64,000 nucleotides of DNA from Dromaius novaehollandiae. Lineage: Eukaryota > Chordata > Aves > Casuariiformes > Dromaiidae. Positions 41,301 to 52,400 of this stretch are shown here, piece after piece. A program made the position numbers and the translations under genes. Numbering within the stretch: position 1 is the stretch's first letter; each line of letters begins with the position of its first letter. The DNA is taken from the NCBI RefSeq assembly GCF_036370855.1, contig NC_088100.1, forward strand, positions 36,592,563 through 36,656,562, written 5' to 3'. Under the pieces are notes generated by a model. The model saw nothing but the letters and a program-made list of their open reading frames with translations. It had not been told where the DNA came from and did no database searches.

Positions 41301-42862
41301 TGTTAAAAAGAGACCAATTTTGAAAGTTAGACTTAAGTGTAGACAGTAAATATGTAACATCCTACCTTGTCTTTGATAGCCAGAGCTTTAAATGGTCTGT
41401 CCATGCATCCAGGCTCAAATAAGATTTTGTAAAGCTGCTCCACCAGACAATTATCCTTTAGTAGTAAAAATGACCATCGCATTATGTTAAAACCCCAAAT
41501 ACTGTTTTTATATATATATGTATATATATTTTTATATATATATAGTTAAACTTTAAGGTTTTGCTTCTGTTGCAAAAAGAAAAATCTAAGTAAGAAAAAT
41601 GACCAGGAAAAAGGTCTCCAAGAATAATATCTAGATTGCAAATGGATGTCCTTTCAATCATTACTTGTACCAGTAAGCCATATCTAATTTTGGAAAATGC
41701 CTTTTTTCATGACTAGGCTGTTTTCTGTCTCTACTTAGACCATAGGAATTGCTAAACAGCATCAGAACAGTATTCATTCTGTTGTTTAAACTGTTATTTG
41801 AGAATAACAAGCATGAGGCATTTCAAAATGTAATCACAAGACTATTAAAAAGTAGCCCATTTATCCAAAAAGCTTCTCCATAAATCTAAACGGCTAGTAG
41901 TTCAGTCATGCCATGAAACCTGAAAGTGATTTAACTCTGGGTTCTCACTCACAAAGTGAGACTTTTTTTTTAATCAGTCTAATCTTTTGCTTACATTATT
42001 TGTTGCATTTGAATGCTACAGATTAATCACACAACCAATATACTAAACTGTGTTATGAAAACTGTAAATCATACAAATCTCTCTTTGCATGGTTCATCTT
42101 CAAGTTATCAACATTTGCCCATGGTTATCACAACTAAATATTTGAATCTGACATAGCATTCTCCTCTTTATACTGGAGACAGATGGGTGTGATCCTGTCT
42201 AAATAACTTCTTAATTAGTAAACAAGATGGCACTATTTACTTAATTCTATCATTATGACTGCCTTAAGCAATTTACTATGAAAGAATTTTTGTTGCTTAA
42301 GACTCTGCGCTGACTCATACTATGCTAGAAAATATATTTCAATAGTAAGTGTCCAAAGGCGGTGGAAAGTTAGAAATAGTCTTATTCGTCAAACATTTCT
42401 CAACTTTTAAAGAGATTAAATCCATAGCAACATACATTGGACTTTCCAAAAACAGAATGAGATTAAGATACAGTCATGCAGTCATGCAGATTATACAGAG
42501 ATTTTTATATGAAGAAAACAATGGCTGTTATTCAAATGCTGACGGGCATCTTTAAAAAAACTAAATCTGCTCACATTAAGCCACAAAAATGTCTGAGGTA
42601 TGATGTGAATGTTGTTTTTTAGTAGGAATGGCTGCATCTCCCACCCACACTCCAACTTTCCAGGCCAAAGTGTCATTTGGGATAAGAAAGAGAACTCTTT
42701 TCTAAATAAATACAGTAGGGTAGGAGAGGCTTGCAACCTTTCTGTTATTTGGATGCGCTGAGCAGAGTCTGTTCCATACCACTGGGATATGAAATACTGC
42801 GCAGGAAGTGCAGACAGCAGCACGCAGATCTGCAGAAGTGCAGCTGCACTGATGTGAGGCAT
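35211..42862 (-). CDS. YccV/HspQ-like domain protein with N-terminal hydrophobic segment (six coding exons)
   Basis: Gene rebuilt by hand from the minus strand. Coding exons are 42738-42862, 41366-41455, 40115-40185, 39164-39327, 37208-37318 and 35211-35306. They total 657 nt, 218 residues plus stop, and every junction phase agrees. Residues ~5-24 are hydrophobic (signal peptide or anchor), followed by a Trp/Tyr-rich linker (IIVWWSSF, RNWYYGEKK). From residue ~107 comes a YccV-like fold: FSVGQVIVHKRFGYSGVIVGWD, with EEWLQ, HYRILI, YIPEEEI, HPDMKAYFSGYDGSKY and a PWLKKIYPHD end. In vertebrates this fold is known to me from FBXO21 and POLDIP2; bacterial YccV/HspQ is tied to DnaA control and Lon/ClpXP proteolysis. 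This protein lacks an F-box and an ApaG domain, so it is neither. Function and symbol are unknown. Coding status is well supported by phase agreement and domain continuity across exons. Confidence 0.88.
35307..37207 (-). other. Intron of the YccV-like gene
   Basis: 1.9-kb intron. A MIR-like core relic is visible at about 36868-36930; otherwise nothing recognised. Confidence 0.8.
36868..36930 (+). repeat. MIR-like SINE core relic
   Basis: ATTAAATGGCTTGTTCAAG, then TGATGGGTCAGTGAGATTCCG, then CAAAGTCCATGTCTG follows the layout of the MIR/CORE-SINE core (ttaagtgacttgcccaagg ... gtcagtggcagagcc ... acccaggtctcc). Strongly diverged; called by eye. Confidence 0.4.
37208..37318 (-). CDS. YccV-like gene, coding exon 5
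   Basis: 37 codons, phase 0 at both ends. Acceptor tttacag|GATCTA, donor GAG|gtagta. Encodes DLKDTPHYRILINKANGF, then YIPEEEITIIMGLE, the middle strands of the YccV-like fold. Confidence 0.9.
37319..39163 (-). other. Intron of the YccV-like gene with repeat relic
   Basis: 1.85-kb intron. It contains an ancient interspersed repeat at about 37795-38030. Short open frames at 38288-38628 on both strands have no recognisable product. Confidence 0.8.
37795..38030 (+). repeat. Ancient amniote interspersed repeat relic
   Basis: TTACTATTATTTATTTTTAT, then TAGTGCCTAAAAACCCCAGT, then CATAGACCAGGGTCCCAGCG, then GTTCCTGCCCCTAACAACG and AGGCAGTACTGGTCAATGTG. The succession matches, in order, an old repeat widespread in turtles, crocodilians and birds (…gcctagaggccccagtcatggaccaggaccccattgtgct…, …tccctgccccaaagagcttacaatctaa…). 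The family name is not certain, and the right edge may extend towards 38.15 kb. Confidence 0.55.
39164..39327 (-). CDS. YccV-like gene, coding exon 4
   Basis: 164 nt: completes a split glutamate, then 54 codons. Acceptor aaactag|AATCAA, donor CAG|gtttga. Encodes the diagnostic start of the domain: PEYIQFSVGQVIVHKRFGY, SGVIVGWDVKAKAPEEWLQ and HKYPPAKQ. The VGQV-HK-(Y/F)GY-GVIVGWD pattern with EEW is the family hallmark. Confidence 0.92.
40115..40185 (-). CDS. YccV-like gene, coding exon 3
   Basis: 71 nt, split codons at both ends. Acceptor attttag|GAATTG, donor CAG|gtactg. Encodes NWYYGEKKIKSGENEETT, then NSYFA, a polar linker before the domain. Supported by exact phase fit with both neighbours. 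Confidence 0.85.
41366..41455 (-). CDS. YccV-like gene, coding exon 2
   Basis: 90 nt, split codons at both ends. Acceptor actaaag|GATAAT (weak pyrimidine tract), donor AAG|gtagga. Encodes IIVWWSSFTKSYLSLDAW, then TDHLKLWLSKT. The other frame of this segment is also open, so the reading rests on phase agreement with exons 1 and 3. Confidence 0.8.
41509..41544. repeat. (TA)n microsatellite
   Basis: Interrupted TATATA run just upstream (minus sense) of coding exon 2 of the YccV-like gene. Likely polymorphic. Confidence 0.9.
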
Positions 42863-42904
42863 TCCGACAGGAAGTTTCTTCAAAGACACCTCCCTGCTCT
42901 CTAT
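42738..42904 (-). CDS. YccV-like gene, first coding exon (start at 42862)
   Basis: Acceptor cttttcag|ATAGAG at 42904/42905 and donor AAAG|gttgca at 42738. The ATG at 42860-42862 opens MPHISAAALLQICVLLSA, then LPAQYFISQWYGTDSAQ, a hydrophobic helix of about 20 residues. Upstream in this exon the frame stays open for 14 codons (…LKKLPVG) to the acceptor. A start in an upstream exon could therefore add an N-terminal extension that would supply the lysines expected before a signal anchor. Confidence 0.78.
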
Positions 42905-44139
42905 CTGAAAAGAGGCAAAAAGAGAGAAAGGGGGGAGAAGGTACCAATAGGCTTCGCTAACTGTATAGTGCTTAAAAGTTTTCTTCAGATTGTTTTATCG
43001 GTTCACAAGATAATGCACAAAACATACATATGCATTTCAGTTACATCCAGAGCATATCCAAATTAGATCTAACTGCATTAGAATTTGAGGCATTTATAAA
43101 AAGTAATTGCAGGCTATCTAAAGTAGACAGCATCACAAGACAATGAAAACAAAAACCAAGTTAAGTTATATAGAAATCTCTTTCAGCTGGAAATCGACAG
43201 AAGAAAAAAATATGACCGGAAGTTGTATCATTGCCTGATTTGCAATAAAAAGCTGCTCTCTCTGAACAAAATTCATTGTGCTTCATTATCAAATAATTAA
43301 GTGCATTGAACATATTTGACATATCAGCTTGATGGCCTCAGAGGAAATCTAGTTAGACACAGTGATTGTTATATATATATAGCAGAAGTAAGGGATGTTT
43401 TTCCATTCAGAATGAAAATGCGTATAGCGTTATGCCAAGACAATAATAACGTGTCATACTCACATCACTATACTAGACAAGGATTTGACATCATTTATTC
43501 CATAGGCACCTGCATACTTTATCAATGCATTACAATATTAATAATGATGCCCCCCATTAAATTAAGATTCATCTTCAGATGAAGAGTGCATTTACTGTCT
43601 TTTCACACCTATGAGAATTTTTCAAATTAAAACTAGGACTTGCTGAAATTACAGATGTATATCTTTTACACAAGCATTCTCAGACTGTTTAGGTTTACTG
43701 CAACCTTCAAAAAGTTATCTATATAGTATGCGTTCTCCTTTCTGACTCATTAATTTCCAGTAGTGGCTCTTAAAATTACTACTACGTACTTTTCTAGCAG
43801 AGGACTCAGCTTGCAAGCACATGCCAACTGCTTCAGTTGCTTCCACTCTAGTTTTTTTTTGCTATCCTAGTTTACCCCATTTTTAAAAAATAATTTAGGT
43901 TACTGTAATAGAGAAGGGGCGTATGCGCATGAGAAGTTAGATTTATAAAAACTGCCTAGCAAAGGTAGTTGGAATCACAAAAATGGTGCTGAAGGATGCC
44001 TGAAGGATACTGTAAGGAGCTCAGAAACACCTGTGTGCACGAGGAGCAGTTAGCAGAAGTCAGGCTTTTCAGTTCTGCATTGCCCCCTTTAGAACCAACG
44101 GCAAAGCAGGAAGGTCTCCCGACATTAGACATTAACCGT

Positions 44140-45040
44140 GTTCGTACGCCCTCAGCACGTGTTCGCTAACGTGCACCAAGCCGGGAGGAGGGCGGCGAGG
44201 CAGAGCCGCAGGCCGGGTCGGTGGGGTGGCCAAGCGCCGAAAGCCCAGCAGCCGCGCAGCGCCGCGGAGGACCGCGCCGCTCGCAGATTATAGGACTTTC
44301 ATCGCCGCGGGTCCTTCTCGCATTTCTAAAAGCAGCTTTTTACACTCAGCTGGAGCCACCAGACAAGAAAGGATGTGGTAACATATGAAGAGAGAGTCTG
44401 AAACAAAGGCGCAGTCCTCCAGAATCAAAATACTTCCGTGCATATTCCCGAAATAGCTGAAAAAACTGTCAGACAGGAATTAGCCCCTGCACCCCCGCCG
44501 CCCGCGGTGCGCACGGATCCCGCCGGGAGCCTACCGCGCGTCCCAGGAGCCACCGTCCTCGTACGCCAGCAGCGCCCGCCGCCGCCCGGGGCACCTTCCC
44601 GGGCACCGCCGGCTGCTGCTCCGGCACACGGACGGCAAGGGGGAAGCCGCGGCGGTGCTCGCCGCCTTTGGGCGACACCCCTGCTGAAGGGGGAAGGAAA
44701 AAAAAAGAAAAGAATCAATCGGTGTCGTCGTCGTCACCCGCGGCGAGACAGCGCTCACCCGCCCCCCCGGCGCCGAGCCTCGCAGGTGGAGGCAGGCGGC
44801 GGCGCCGCGCCCCGGGAGGGGAGGCGGGCGGAGCGTTCCTCGCGCCGGGGGCGCCTCGCGGCAGGTGGCGACCGTCGGCGACCGTTTGGGGGGGAGGGGG
44901 GGGCGGGCCGCGGACATTTTGTAGCGCTGAGGGAAGGGCGGGAAGCGCCCGGCTGGCGAGCGTGCGTGCGTGACGAGAGGGGCCGCGGCCGCCCCTCAGG
45001 TAACCCCGCTCCCCGCCGCCGCTGCGGGGTCGCTACAGAA
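44140..45040. promoter_or_regulatory. CpG island, probable (bidirectional) promoter of the YccV-like gene
   Basis: A sharply bounded GC- and CpG-rich block about 1.3 kb upstream of the first recognised coding exon. On the minus strand a plausible first-exon donor, CGCGCG|gtaggct, lies at about 44534. On the plus strand CCCTCAG|gtaacc at 44999/45000 is a plausible donor for a divergent transcript. The long GC-rich open frames across it on both strands have no recognisable protein and are composition effects. Confidence 0.7.
44884..44910 (+). other. G-run cluster, possible G-quadruplex
   Basis: Runs of seven and eight G separated by single A residues, followed by GGGC, within the CpG island. 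This fits quadruplex potential near a transcription start; structure is inferred from base runs only. Confidence 0.5.
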
Positions 45041-45180
45041 ACAGAGATGTACTGTTTCTCACGCATCCAGGCTGATGTTATATATCCTGCCTTGCAGAGT
45101 GGCAGGTTCGCTGGGGCCTTGGTCTTCAAGTACTTTTGTGCAGGGTTTTACATCTAAATTTATATTCTGCTGATCTTGAG

Positions 45181-45240
45181 GGGGAAAAGAAAAGAAAAGA
45201 AAAGAAAAGAGAAGAGAAGAGAAGAGAAAAGAAAGAGAAG
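45181..45240 (+). repeat. (GAAAA)n/(GAGAA)n purine microsatellite
   Basis: About 60 bp of all-purine GAAAA and GAGAA pentamer repeats directly beside the CpG island. An unstable, H-DNA-prone type of tract. Confidence 0.95.
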
Positions 45241-45998
45241 ATGCTCTTAGAACATACCACTCTGTGCGTTGCAGAAGAGGCCAGTCCAACCTGCTTCTGA
45301 TTATTGGTGTAGTTCTGCCTGGTGCTTAACAGCCAAATTTTAAAATGATATGTACAAAATGATCTTAGTTTGAAAGGTCCTTTTTTCTTTTTTGTTTCTT
45401 TGTTTGTTTTAGCTCCCTAGCATATAAAAAGGGGCTGAAGTCTTTCATTTGGGTGTGTTGCTCATTATGCTTTACACATTATCCTGCTTTACTAAAGGGG
45501 TGGGTAAAGCAGTTGAATCTTACATAAAATAATCATTAGTGAGTGGAATTTAGTGGATTTCAACAAATCAAATTAATACAGAGATGTGGATGCTCTAACT
45601 AAAGTTCTGCTCTTATTTCAATTTTTCATATTTAGGGGTTTATCTCCTTTTTGATAGAAAAGTACTCGTTCTCCTGTCACTCGAAAAATCTCCCAGGGTA
45701 GATCAGATCTCAATTTCGAGTTCTAAAAAAGCAACAAAACCTCAGTAGACTTTCCACACTTACCACTTTTAAGGACCTTCTAAAGAAAAAGGAGAAAAAC
45801 TTTTTTCTTTATTTTGTAGATTAACTTTAAATAAGTGATATTTGTTACTCCCTTGTGCATTCAAGCTCAAGGGATTTAAGTATTTTCTGTGAAAGAAAGC
45901 TAGTGTCTTTAACCTTCTATGACTGAAAGTAAAAGAAGACCATATGAATTTTATGTAAAAGGAATCATGTCTTAACATAAACTTTTAACCCAGTGTCA

Positions 45999-46080
45999 CA
46001 GCAGGCTTCAAAGTGTGGCTTATGACTCTACTGGTGGTTCACAGAGCACTTCCTGGTGGTCCATGGGGCTGATTTTGTCA
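45999..46080 (+). repeat. Possible hAT-type DNA transposon relic
   Basis: CAGCAGGCTTCAAAGTGTGG, then ACTGGTGGTTCACAGAGC, then TGGTGGTCCATGG is reminiscent of hAT/Charlie terminal text (CAGnGGTTCTCAAAGTGTGG … tggtggtccgcg). A similar phrase, CAGTGGTTTTCAGCCTGGGG, occurs at 47290. Both are too diverged to pair as ends of one element with confidence. Confidence 0.3.
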
Positions 46081-46255
46081 CAAATGGAGGAACGCATAAT
46101 TGAAACAAAAGCCTCCTACACAGTTTCAATAGGGCATGTGTCAGACTTCAAACAGAACCCCCGTATGGGCCTGTGACTGTTGAGTTGCTGCACAGTGGAT
46201 GAAGCCTGTTAATCAATCTCTTCTTTGCCAGATTTTTTTTGGTGTAAATTCAACA

Positions 46256-46400
46256 GTGATCACATTTGTTGATGACACCAGAATCAGAATGGGAGCAAAC
46301 ACAAGAAGACAGACTCAAACTGCAAAATGACCCAGAGAGATTAGAGCAACAGGAAAATTACAGCCAACGGGGAAAATTTGGCAATAACCAATGTGTCTCT
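46256..46400 (+). repeat. Possible LINE reverse-transcriptase relic
   Basis: The plus frame reads ITFVDDTR, then after ~15 codons a phrase like NDPERLEQ. This resembles the (F/Y)xDDT catalytic motif and the following 'dlerLerwa' stretch of CR1/L3-type ORF2. Only about 45 codons look related, so this is a weak call. Confidence 0.25.
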
Positions 46401-49400
46401 TTCTTACCAAGGGGAAGCTCTATAAAGGGCAGTACCACAAAACCCAGGAAAAATGTTAACAAGCTGTATGTGGTTCATTAAAGTAGCTTAATTTTCATTG
46501 TTTCTTCAGTAACATTTCAATATTTACACTTTCAAATAAAAAGAAAAGCTATCGAAAGCACTTTTCCCCGAAGGGGTATGCTGGAATTGAAAATGGTTTC
46601 AGAAATAATTTGACAAATGCAAGAAATACACCATTTGATAATACAGGCTGTAAATACCTCCTTGCTTTCTGTTGCATATAAAATCAGCAATGTACAGTAC
46701 AAGTATGGCTCTAATTTGCAATATTATTAGGCACCTAACTAGAGTAACTGTGCTTCTTCTACAGACAGGGAAAAATAGTGCAGGGTCTCCTACACTACAC
46801 TGGACAGAACAAAGGAGTGAAATTCAGGTTATGACTGAAGAAATCAGTGTTACTGTTTTCTCAGTTATAATGATGCTTTGGCATTCTTGTGCAGATAAGA
46901 TTAAAACACTGTATGGAATTAGAGTATTTTACTCCAATTCATATGCCAAAGCCTGTTGAAACACTCTGATCTTACAGACTGTAATACTAAAATGGTAACT
47001 AGGCTCCACCAACACTGTCGTCTATTAAGACACAGTTCCCATCTTCCACTTCTTAAGGCTGTGAAGCTGCATTTATACTGGTCTTTAAACAACAGTGCTG
47101 GAAGACTAGATTCATAGTGCTGTCTTTCCTTCAAACCCTCTTCTTTTGCTGTATGCAGGCTCCTTTTCCTTACAGCTTCAAGGTGGCCTTTCCATAAGCA
47201 CCACTGAACTGGCTTTATTCTTTGAGTATGTTTTTGGCCAGAACAGTTTGACCTTTCACTTGCTTGGGTTGGACTGAGATGTCTGGGGCAGTGGTTTTCA
47301 GCCTGGGGGTCTATGAAAGATAATTGAGAAAAGCAAGCATCCTACACATTCAGCATCCTGGGGTTTGCAGTCAAACAAGAATAATCCATTTTTCTAGTGC
47401 AGAAAGACCGTTTGAATTCCTGTGCCATGGCTATGTAGGAAGCAAAGGAAAACAGTGTCAGGATATGGCACCAATTCTTTCCCTTCTCCATTGCTGGTGT
47501 TACCACTTGACGTGTTCTCCCAGTGACCTTCCTTGATTTGGGTACAGGCTGTATTGTGAATTTTTAGACTGTAAGAAGACGATGATGTGGGGCTGGCAAA
47601 AATTACAACAGCAATTTCAGGACGGCGTTGGTGGAAAATACATCATGTGGTAACCAGGTGTCTACAGCTTTGAGGTTCTGGTTGTGGATATATTTAAACC
47701 TCTGCAATATGGCTGGTATGCCCAATTAACAAGTCACATAAGTATTGACCTGGATTAGAAACACAAATTTAACCTAAGAAAAATATGTTCTTAAAACATA
47801 ACTAATCAAATTGTTTCTCTATAGATAAAATACAATGGAAATAAAATATAATGGAACTATAATGGAATACAATTTCATTTATAGCTAAAATAAATGGAAA
47901 ATATAATGGTTTCAGTTGGATAATTTAATCATTATTCCTCAACCCGATTAAATTTTCATTATAGAGGGAACATAACAGGTTAAGCGTTCTGAAGGTGTTA
48001 GGAATATTTCATCATAGAAGGCATCACAGATCATGGCTGCGTCAGCAAAAGAAAAGATGCCTCTTTTCTGCCATTGCAGTAACAGAAAAATGAGTTTAGC
48101 ACCTAAATAGGAAAAATTCAGAGAATATATTTCTTCCAGGAGCCCCACTTTCCTTCCAGCCCAGTTAGCATCAAAAGCTTAAGCCACTTTGAATAACAGA
48201 AAGGAAGAGTCTACCCCAGAAACAGGCCAAGAAAAACCCACTTTGTTTTGGAAAGCGTCTTTCCCCAAGTGAATGGTGCTCAGACCGCTCTGTTTGACAG
48301 TGTTAGCATTTAAATGGGCCAATTAGACTTTGAAGGTAACAACTCTTTGAGGAAGAGTGATGGAGAGGTTGAGGTGACACTTTTGCTATTACTTGAATAG
48401 AGAGTTTCCTGCAAGACAGCATATTCCTACCTAGTGGTGAAAAGGTTATCTGCACAGTAGAAAAGTCTCTCTGTACATTAATGACATCAAAAATTTTTGA
48501 ATTATCAGTAAAGCAGTGAGCAAGTTCCTCAAAAAGGGGCATTTACAGTTCTTTTGCATTGCTCATTGGTTTGGATTAGAAGAACTCACTGCAGTGATCT
48601 GGGCAGTGAGGATCTGTTCTTCAGGTGTGCAGAGAGGCTTCCAATACAAGTATATGATGTCATATATGTATGTATTTTCTTTCCTTTAAGGAACAAGCAT
48701 GTCATGTCACGTAATGGGCTAAATTGTATTTTATTGGCTTCTGGTTAAAACTAGCTATGACTTGACAGCATCAGTGAAGTGTCAGAGGTGGTCAGAAAGC
48801 AATCTAAACCATACTTTTTTGTGAATGATGTATGATGTGCTGTAGTGGTGTTGAACTTGGTCACTTTTCCCTCTCTTACCATTAAGTTTTTAATTATTCT
48901 TGGCAGTGATAGGATTGAAATTAAGGTTTCTGAAGTTAACCTTTTTTTGTCCTGGATTAAACACATAACTTTTCAAAATTTAGAAAATACTTGGTTCCTT
49001 TTTTTTTCCTAGTATGGGAACAAAATGTATCCTTTACTGCCATGAAGATTAGATGTTGTTTTGTAGGTTTCATGTTCTTGTACACAGAGATTAGAAAGGC
49101 TGGACAAAACAAAATGAGAATATACTATGATAGAAGTCAATCAAGCCAAAAAACTTGAACTTGTAACTCTGTGACAACAATACCGTTATCATGATAACTG
49201 TCACTAGCAAGGACTGTTGTCTGAAAGTGCTCCAGCTGCAGCTATAATAAATAGTGGAGAAGCTAAGTTGGAGCAGACTGACAGAACTGTGATTGCAATA
49301 GGAGATGAGCTATTAGACTTGGCTAGTGTTTCACCTCTGAGTGCAGAGAGAGGTGCCTGTGCTCCTTTAGGGAACTAGTTGTGCCTCCTTTCAGTATTAC

Positions 49401-52400
49401 TTTGTTCAATTTGCACACATAACAAGACACAGGCTAGGAGGCAGCAGCTAAGATGATAAAGGAGCAGAGGTTTAATGGTGGGAAAGCACAAATACAGTAC
49501 TAGATGGTATTCTACCCTAATGGCTGAAGGGTTTGTAATACGGAGCAGATGGTGGTGTGCGTGTTAGGCTAGTAGGCTAAGGATGAGGGTAGCAGAGCCA
49601 GCTCAAAGGCAGAGTGAAAAAGTATGTGCAGTACATGCTTGGAAAAACTGTTCAAGCATAGTCAGTACCTCCACTTAGAGGTTCCTGGTTTTCAGAAGCC
49701 AACACTCTTGCTGACTTTCCCTTGAAAGTACTGGATGTGATCAGGCAACCATATTCCTGTGATGATGATTTCTGCTGTTGATTTTGTTGTGAGTTTTTAT
49801 TTCTTTTATGAATGAGAAGTAGAGATTTCTGAAGAGAGTCAGAGATCATTTTATTGAAACTGTTAGCACTTGGGGCAATGCTAAGCAAAGATGAAGCGTG
49901 TTTTCTGAATGCTACTTACCCTCCTTTGCACCTTGTGTTAGTAGAAGGGAGATTACTAAAATGTGCCAAACTGACTGGATAATATAGTTGCTAGTGGGCC
50001 TGGCAAAAACATGGGCCTCAGCCTTGTCCCCAGGTCTTGACAGTTTACTAGGTGATGTTTGCAGTAACACAGGGCAGAAGCCTCGTTTGCCTGTTCTTCA
50101 TCTTTTCTTCAGCCAGTTCCTATCCATACATCTGTCACTCTTCCCCTTTTTGTCCCAGTAGGGTATAAAAAGTCCCTTCTTGCTGTGTGAAGTGCTATTC
50201 TGCTGAACACAGCCTATGATCTTAGCAAGTGCATCTCTGGTCACGCACTTCCTTAACTAGTCAGCTATGTGTGTATAACAAACCAGGTCCTGCACTGTAT
50301 CTACAAAGCCCACCTACCTCTTTTTTCAGCTGTACACTAACTCAATTTCGGTTGCTTTTTACTTCTTATCAATTCTTCCCTCATCTTTATGTAAAATGCT
50401 TAACTTAATATTTTATGGTTTTGAGGAATTAACTGCTGGTTCATCTTTGTGGTAGCCTGCTGCTCTTGATTCATATGGGGTAGGCTAAGAAAAGGTGTTC
50501 ATGTTCTGTGGGATCCAGATCTTTCCTCATACTGTCAAAAATAAAAGGGACAGAAAAAGGGCTGAGGGCTCATGTAGATCCTGGATTTTGCATAAGGGGG
50601 GGGGAGCAGAGAAGGAATCTCAATCTCAGAGGTATTTAGAGGGTACGGTAACCTTTTCCTTTTCCACAGATGCTGAGTGTTTGACTTAGGTGCATGTTCC
50701 TTTCTTGGCTGATTTATTTTCAGATTTGCACACTGTCTTTCCCCCAAAGTGGCCACAGACTGTCACACATGCACCAGGATTATTTCCAAGTGACTTGAGA
50801 CCATTCTGAGATGCAGTCAAAGCTGTAATTGCTTTGATGACCATCTGGTCATCTATCAACTATAAGACAAAAATGCTTCTGCACCTCTGTATCCTCCCTT
50901 TCTTTCTCCGTTCTAGGGTTTGCATTTTAAAATTTTTTTAGCTCAAATTTAGAACTCAACTACAATTTTAAATCTCAGTAAGACCCTTGAATATCTGTGG
51001 CTTCCAGGTTGAAATTTGGAGCACTTAAAAAAATGAGCCTTGGAGCTCACAAGGAGTTCTCACATTAGAACTGGATCTCTGTTATCCTGAGGTATGCAGA
51101 GTATGCAGGCTTTTCTAGATCTTTTGATGGTCCACATCAGTTTCCTTTTTGCTCCACACAGCCTCAAAGCAAGTAGATTCTTCAGGGCCATCATGGCTGT
51201 GCTTGCATCTCTCCAGCCCAGGCTGCAGGAACGAGAGGGACCTAACAGCTCCTTTGGGTAAAACCTTGAGGGACACATTAGGTGTCTACTTAATCCCAAC
51301 TCAGGGAGGGTGGAAGTCTGTAATTCAAGTGATTCAAGCAGCTTACTCTGAAACATTAAGGGACTTTTCCAGAAATACCAAGTAGATTAGTAGAAATTGC
51401 GAGATGCTTCTATTTTCAGGCAGGTGGTTGTCCAAATGCTTGAGCAGAGGCTTGTGGTGCAAAAGCCAGACAGAAACCAATCACCTGTGCTCTGTTGTGA
51501 CTCAGAGGTGTGAAGATAAGAGACCAAGCTCCCCTTCATTCACTGGAGCATGGCAAGGCCTTGGTACTGGTTTGACTAAAAGGAAGTTCATGGTCTGACT
51601 GCATTTGGTTCCTGCACAACGTAACAGTGGGGCTTCCCTTCTTACTAGCTAGAGGTTAGCGTGGCAGAGTGCTCCCCAACTTTTCTGTTGTAGCTGGGTC
51701 ACTGTGCAGCCAGGCATCTGAGACTCATAGCCAGAATGAGCACATGCAAAGAGGCAGCCTGATTTGAACTGTGTGATTAGAGCAGGCATTTGGGAGGGGA
51801 GAAACCTGTTCCACAACAGAGGAGCTAATGCAAAAATGCTTAAAGGGAGTCTTGAGCAAACAGTCCTTACCCAGCTCTGCCTCTCACTAACTGGCAACTC
51901 AGACAGCACCTCTGAGGGCTGCTGTGACCATGAATACCAAGTGTCTCCCATTATCCCTGTCAGTGGTCTCTTCTACAAATCCAAGGTAAAGAAGACTACA
52001 TGGTGCAGCATATATCAGAAGATCATCCCAAAGATAAATGCCAAAGAACGTTTTTCAAGCCCAGGGTTTTCATTGTCACCATGCCCATGAAGAACTTTTT
52101 AAAATTCCATGCAAGTGAACTTCACACAAATTTAACCAGATATATTTGCAGCAAGCAGCACATGCCACTATCAGATGTTTTGTAGCTGCTTAAACAGACT
52201 CCTTTCTCCCCCAAATGGAGTCACAAAGACACAAACCCACCCTGGTAGGATAGGAAGGCAGACTCTGAGTTATCTCATTCTTCAACAGAAGAAGGCAAAG
52301 GCAGGGCTGGAATTTCTCCAAAAGTGAGGGCAGTTTCAGTCTCTGCTCAGGCAAGTGGTTTCAGGAGGCATAGAAAACAATCACAAAAAGATTGTGTCCT

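Noticed and set aside
42491-42737. Open frame continuing past the first coding exon of the YccV-like gene
   Set aside because: Read-through into the intron: the donor at 42738 joins in phase to 41455, and the continued translation has no domain.
44531-44917. Possible N-terminal coding exon for the YccV-like gene
   Set aside because: The frame that would join in phase 0 to the next exon has no ATG that I can find, and the frame shown here would give a stop at the junction. Left as probable 5'UTR.
44438-45157. 239-codon plus-strand open frame across the second CpG island
   Set aside because: Low-complexity Arg/Pro/Gly/Ala product with no domain. Open frames exist in several frames and both strands, as expected from very high GC.
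51764-52090. Candidate plus-strand exon with AAG|gtaaag donor near 51985
   Set aside because: Two frames are open across it and the acceptor is ambiguous, so no unique coding model is possible.
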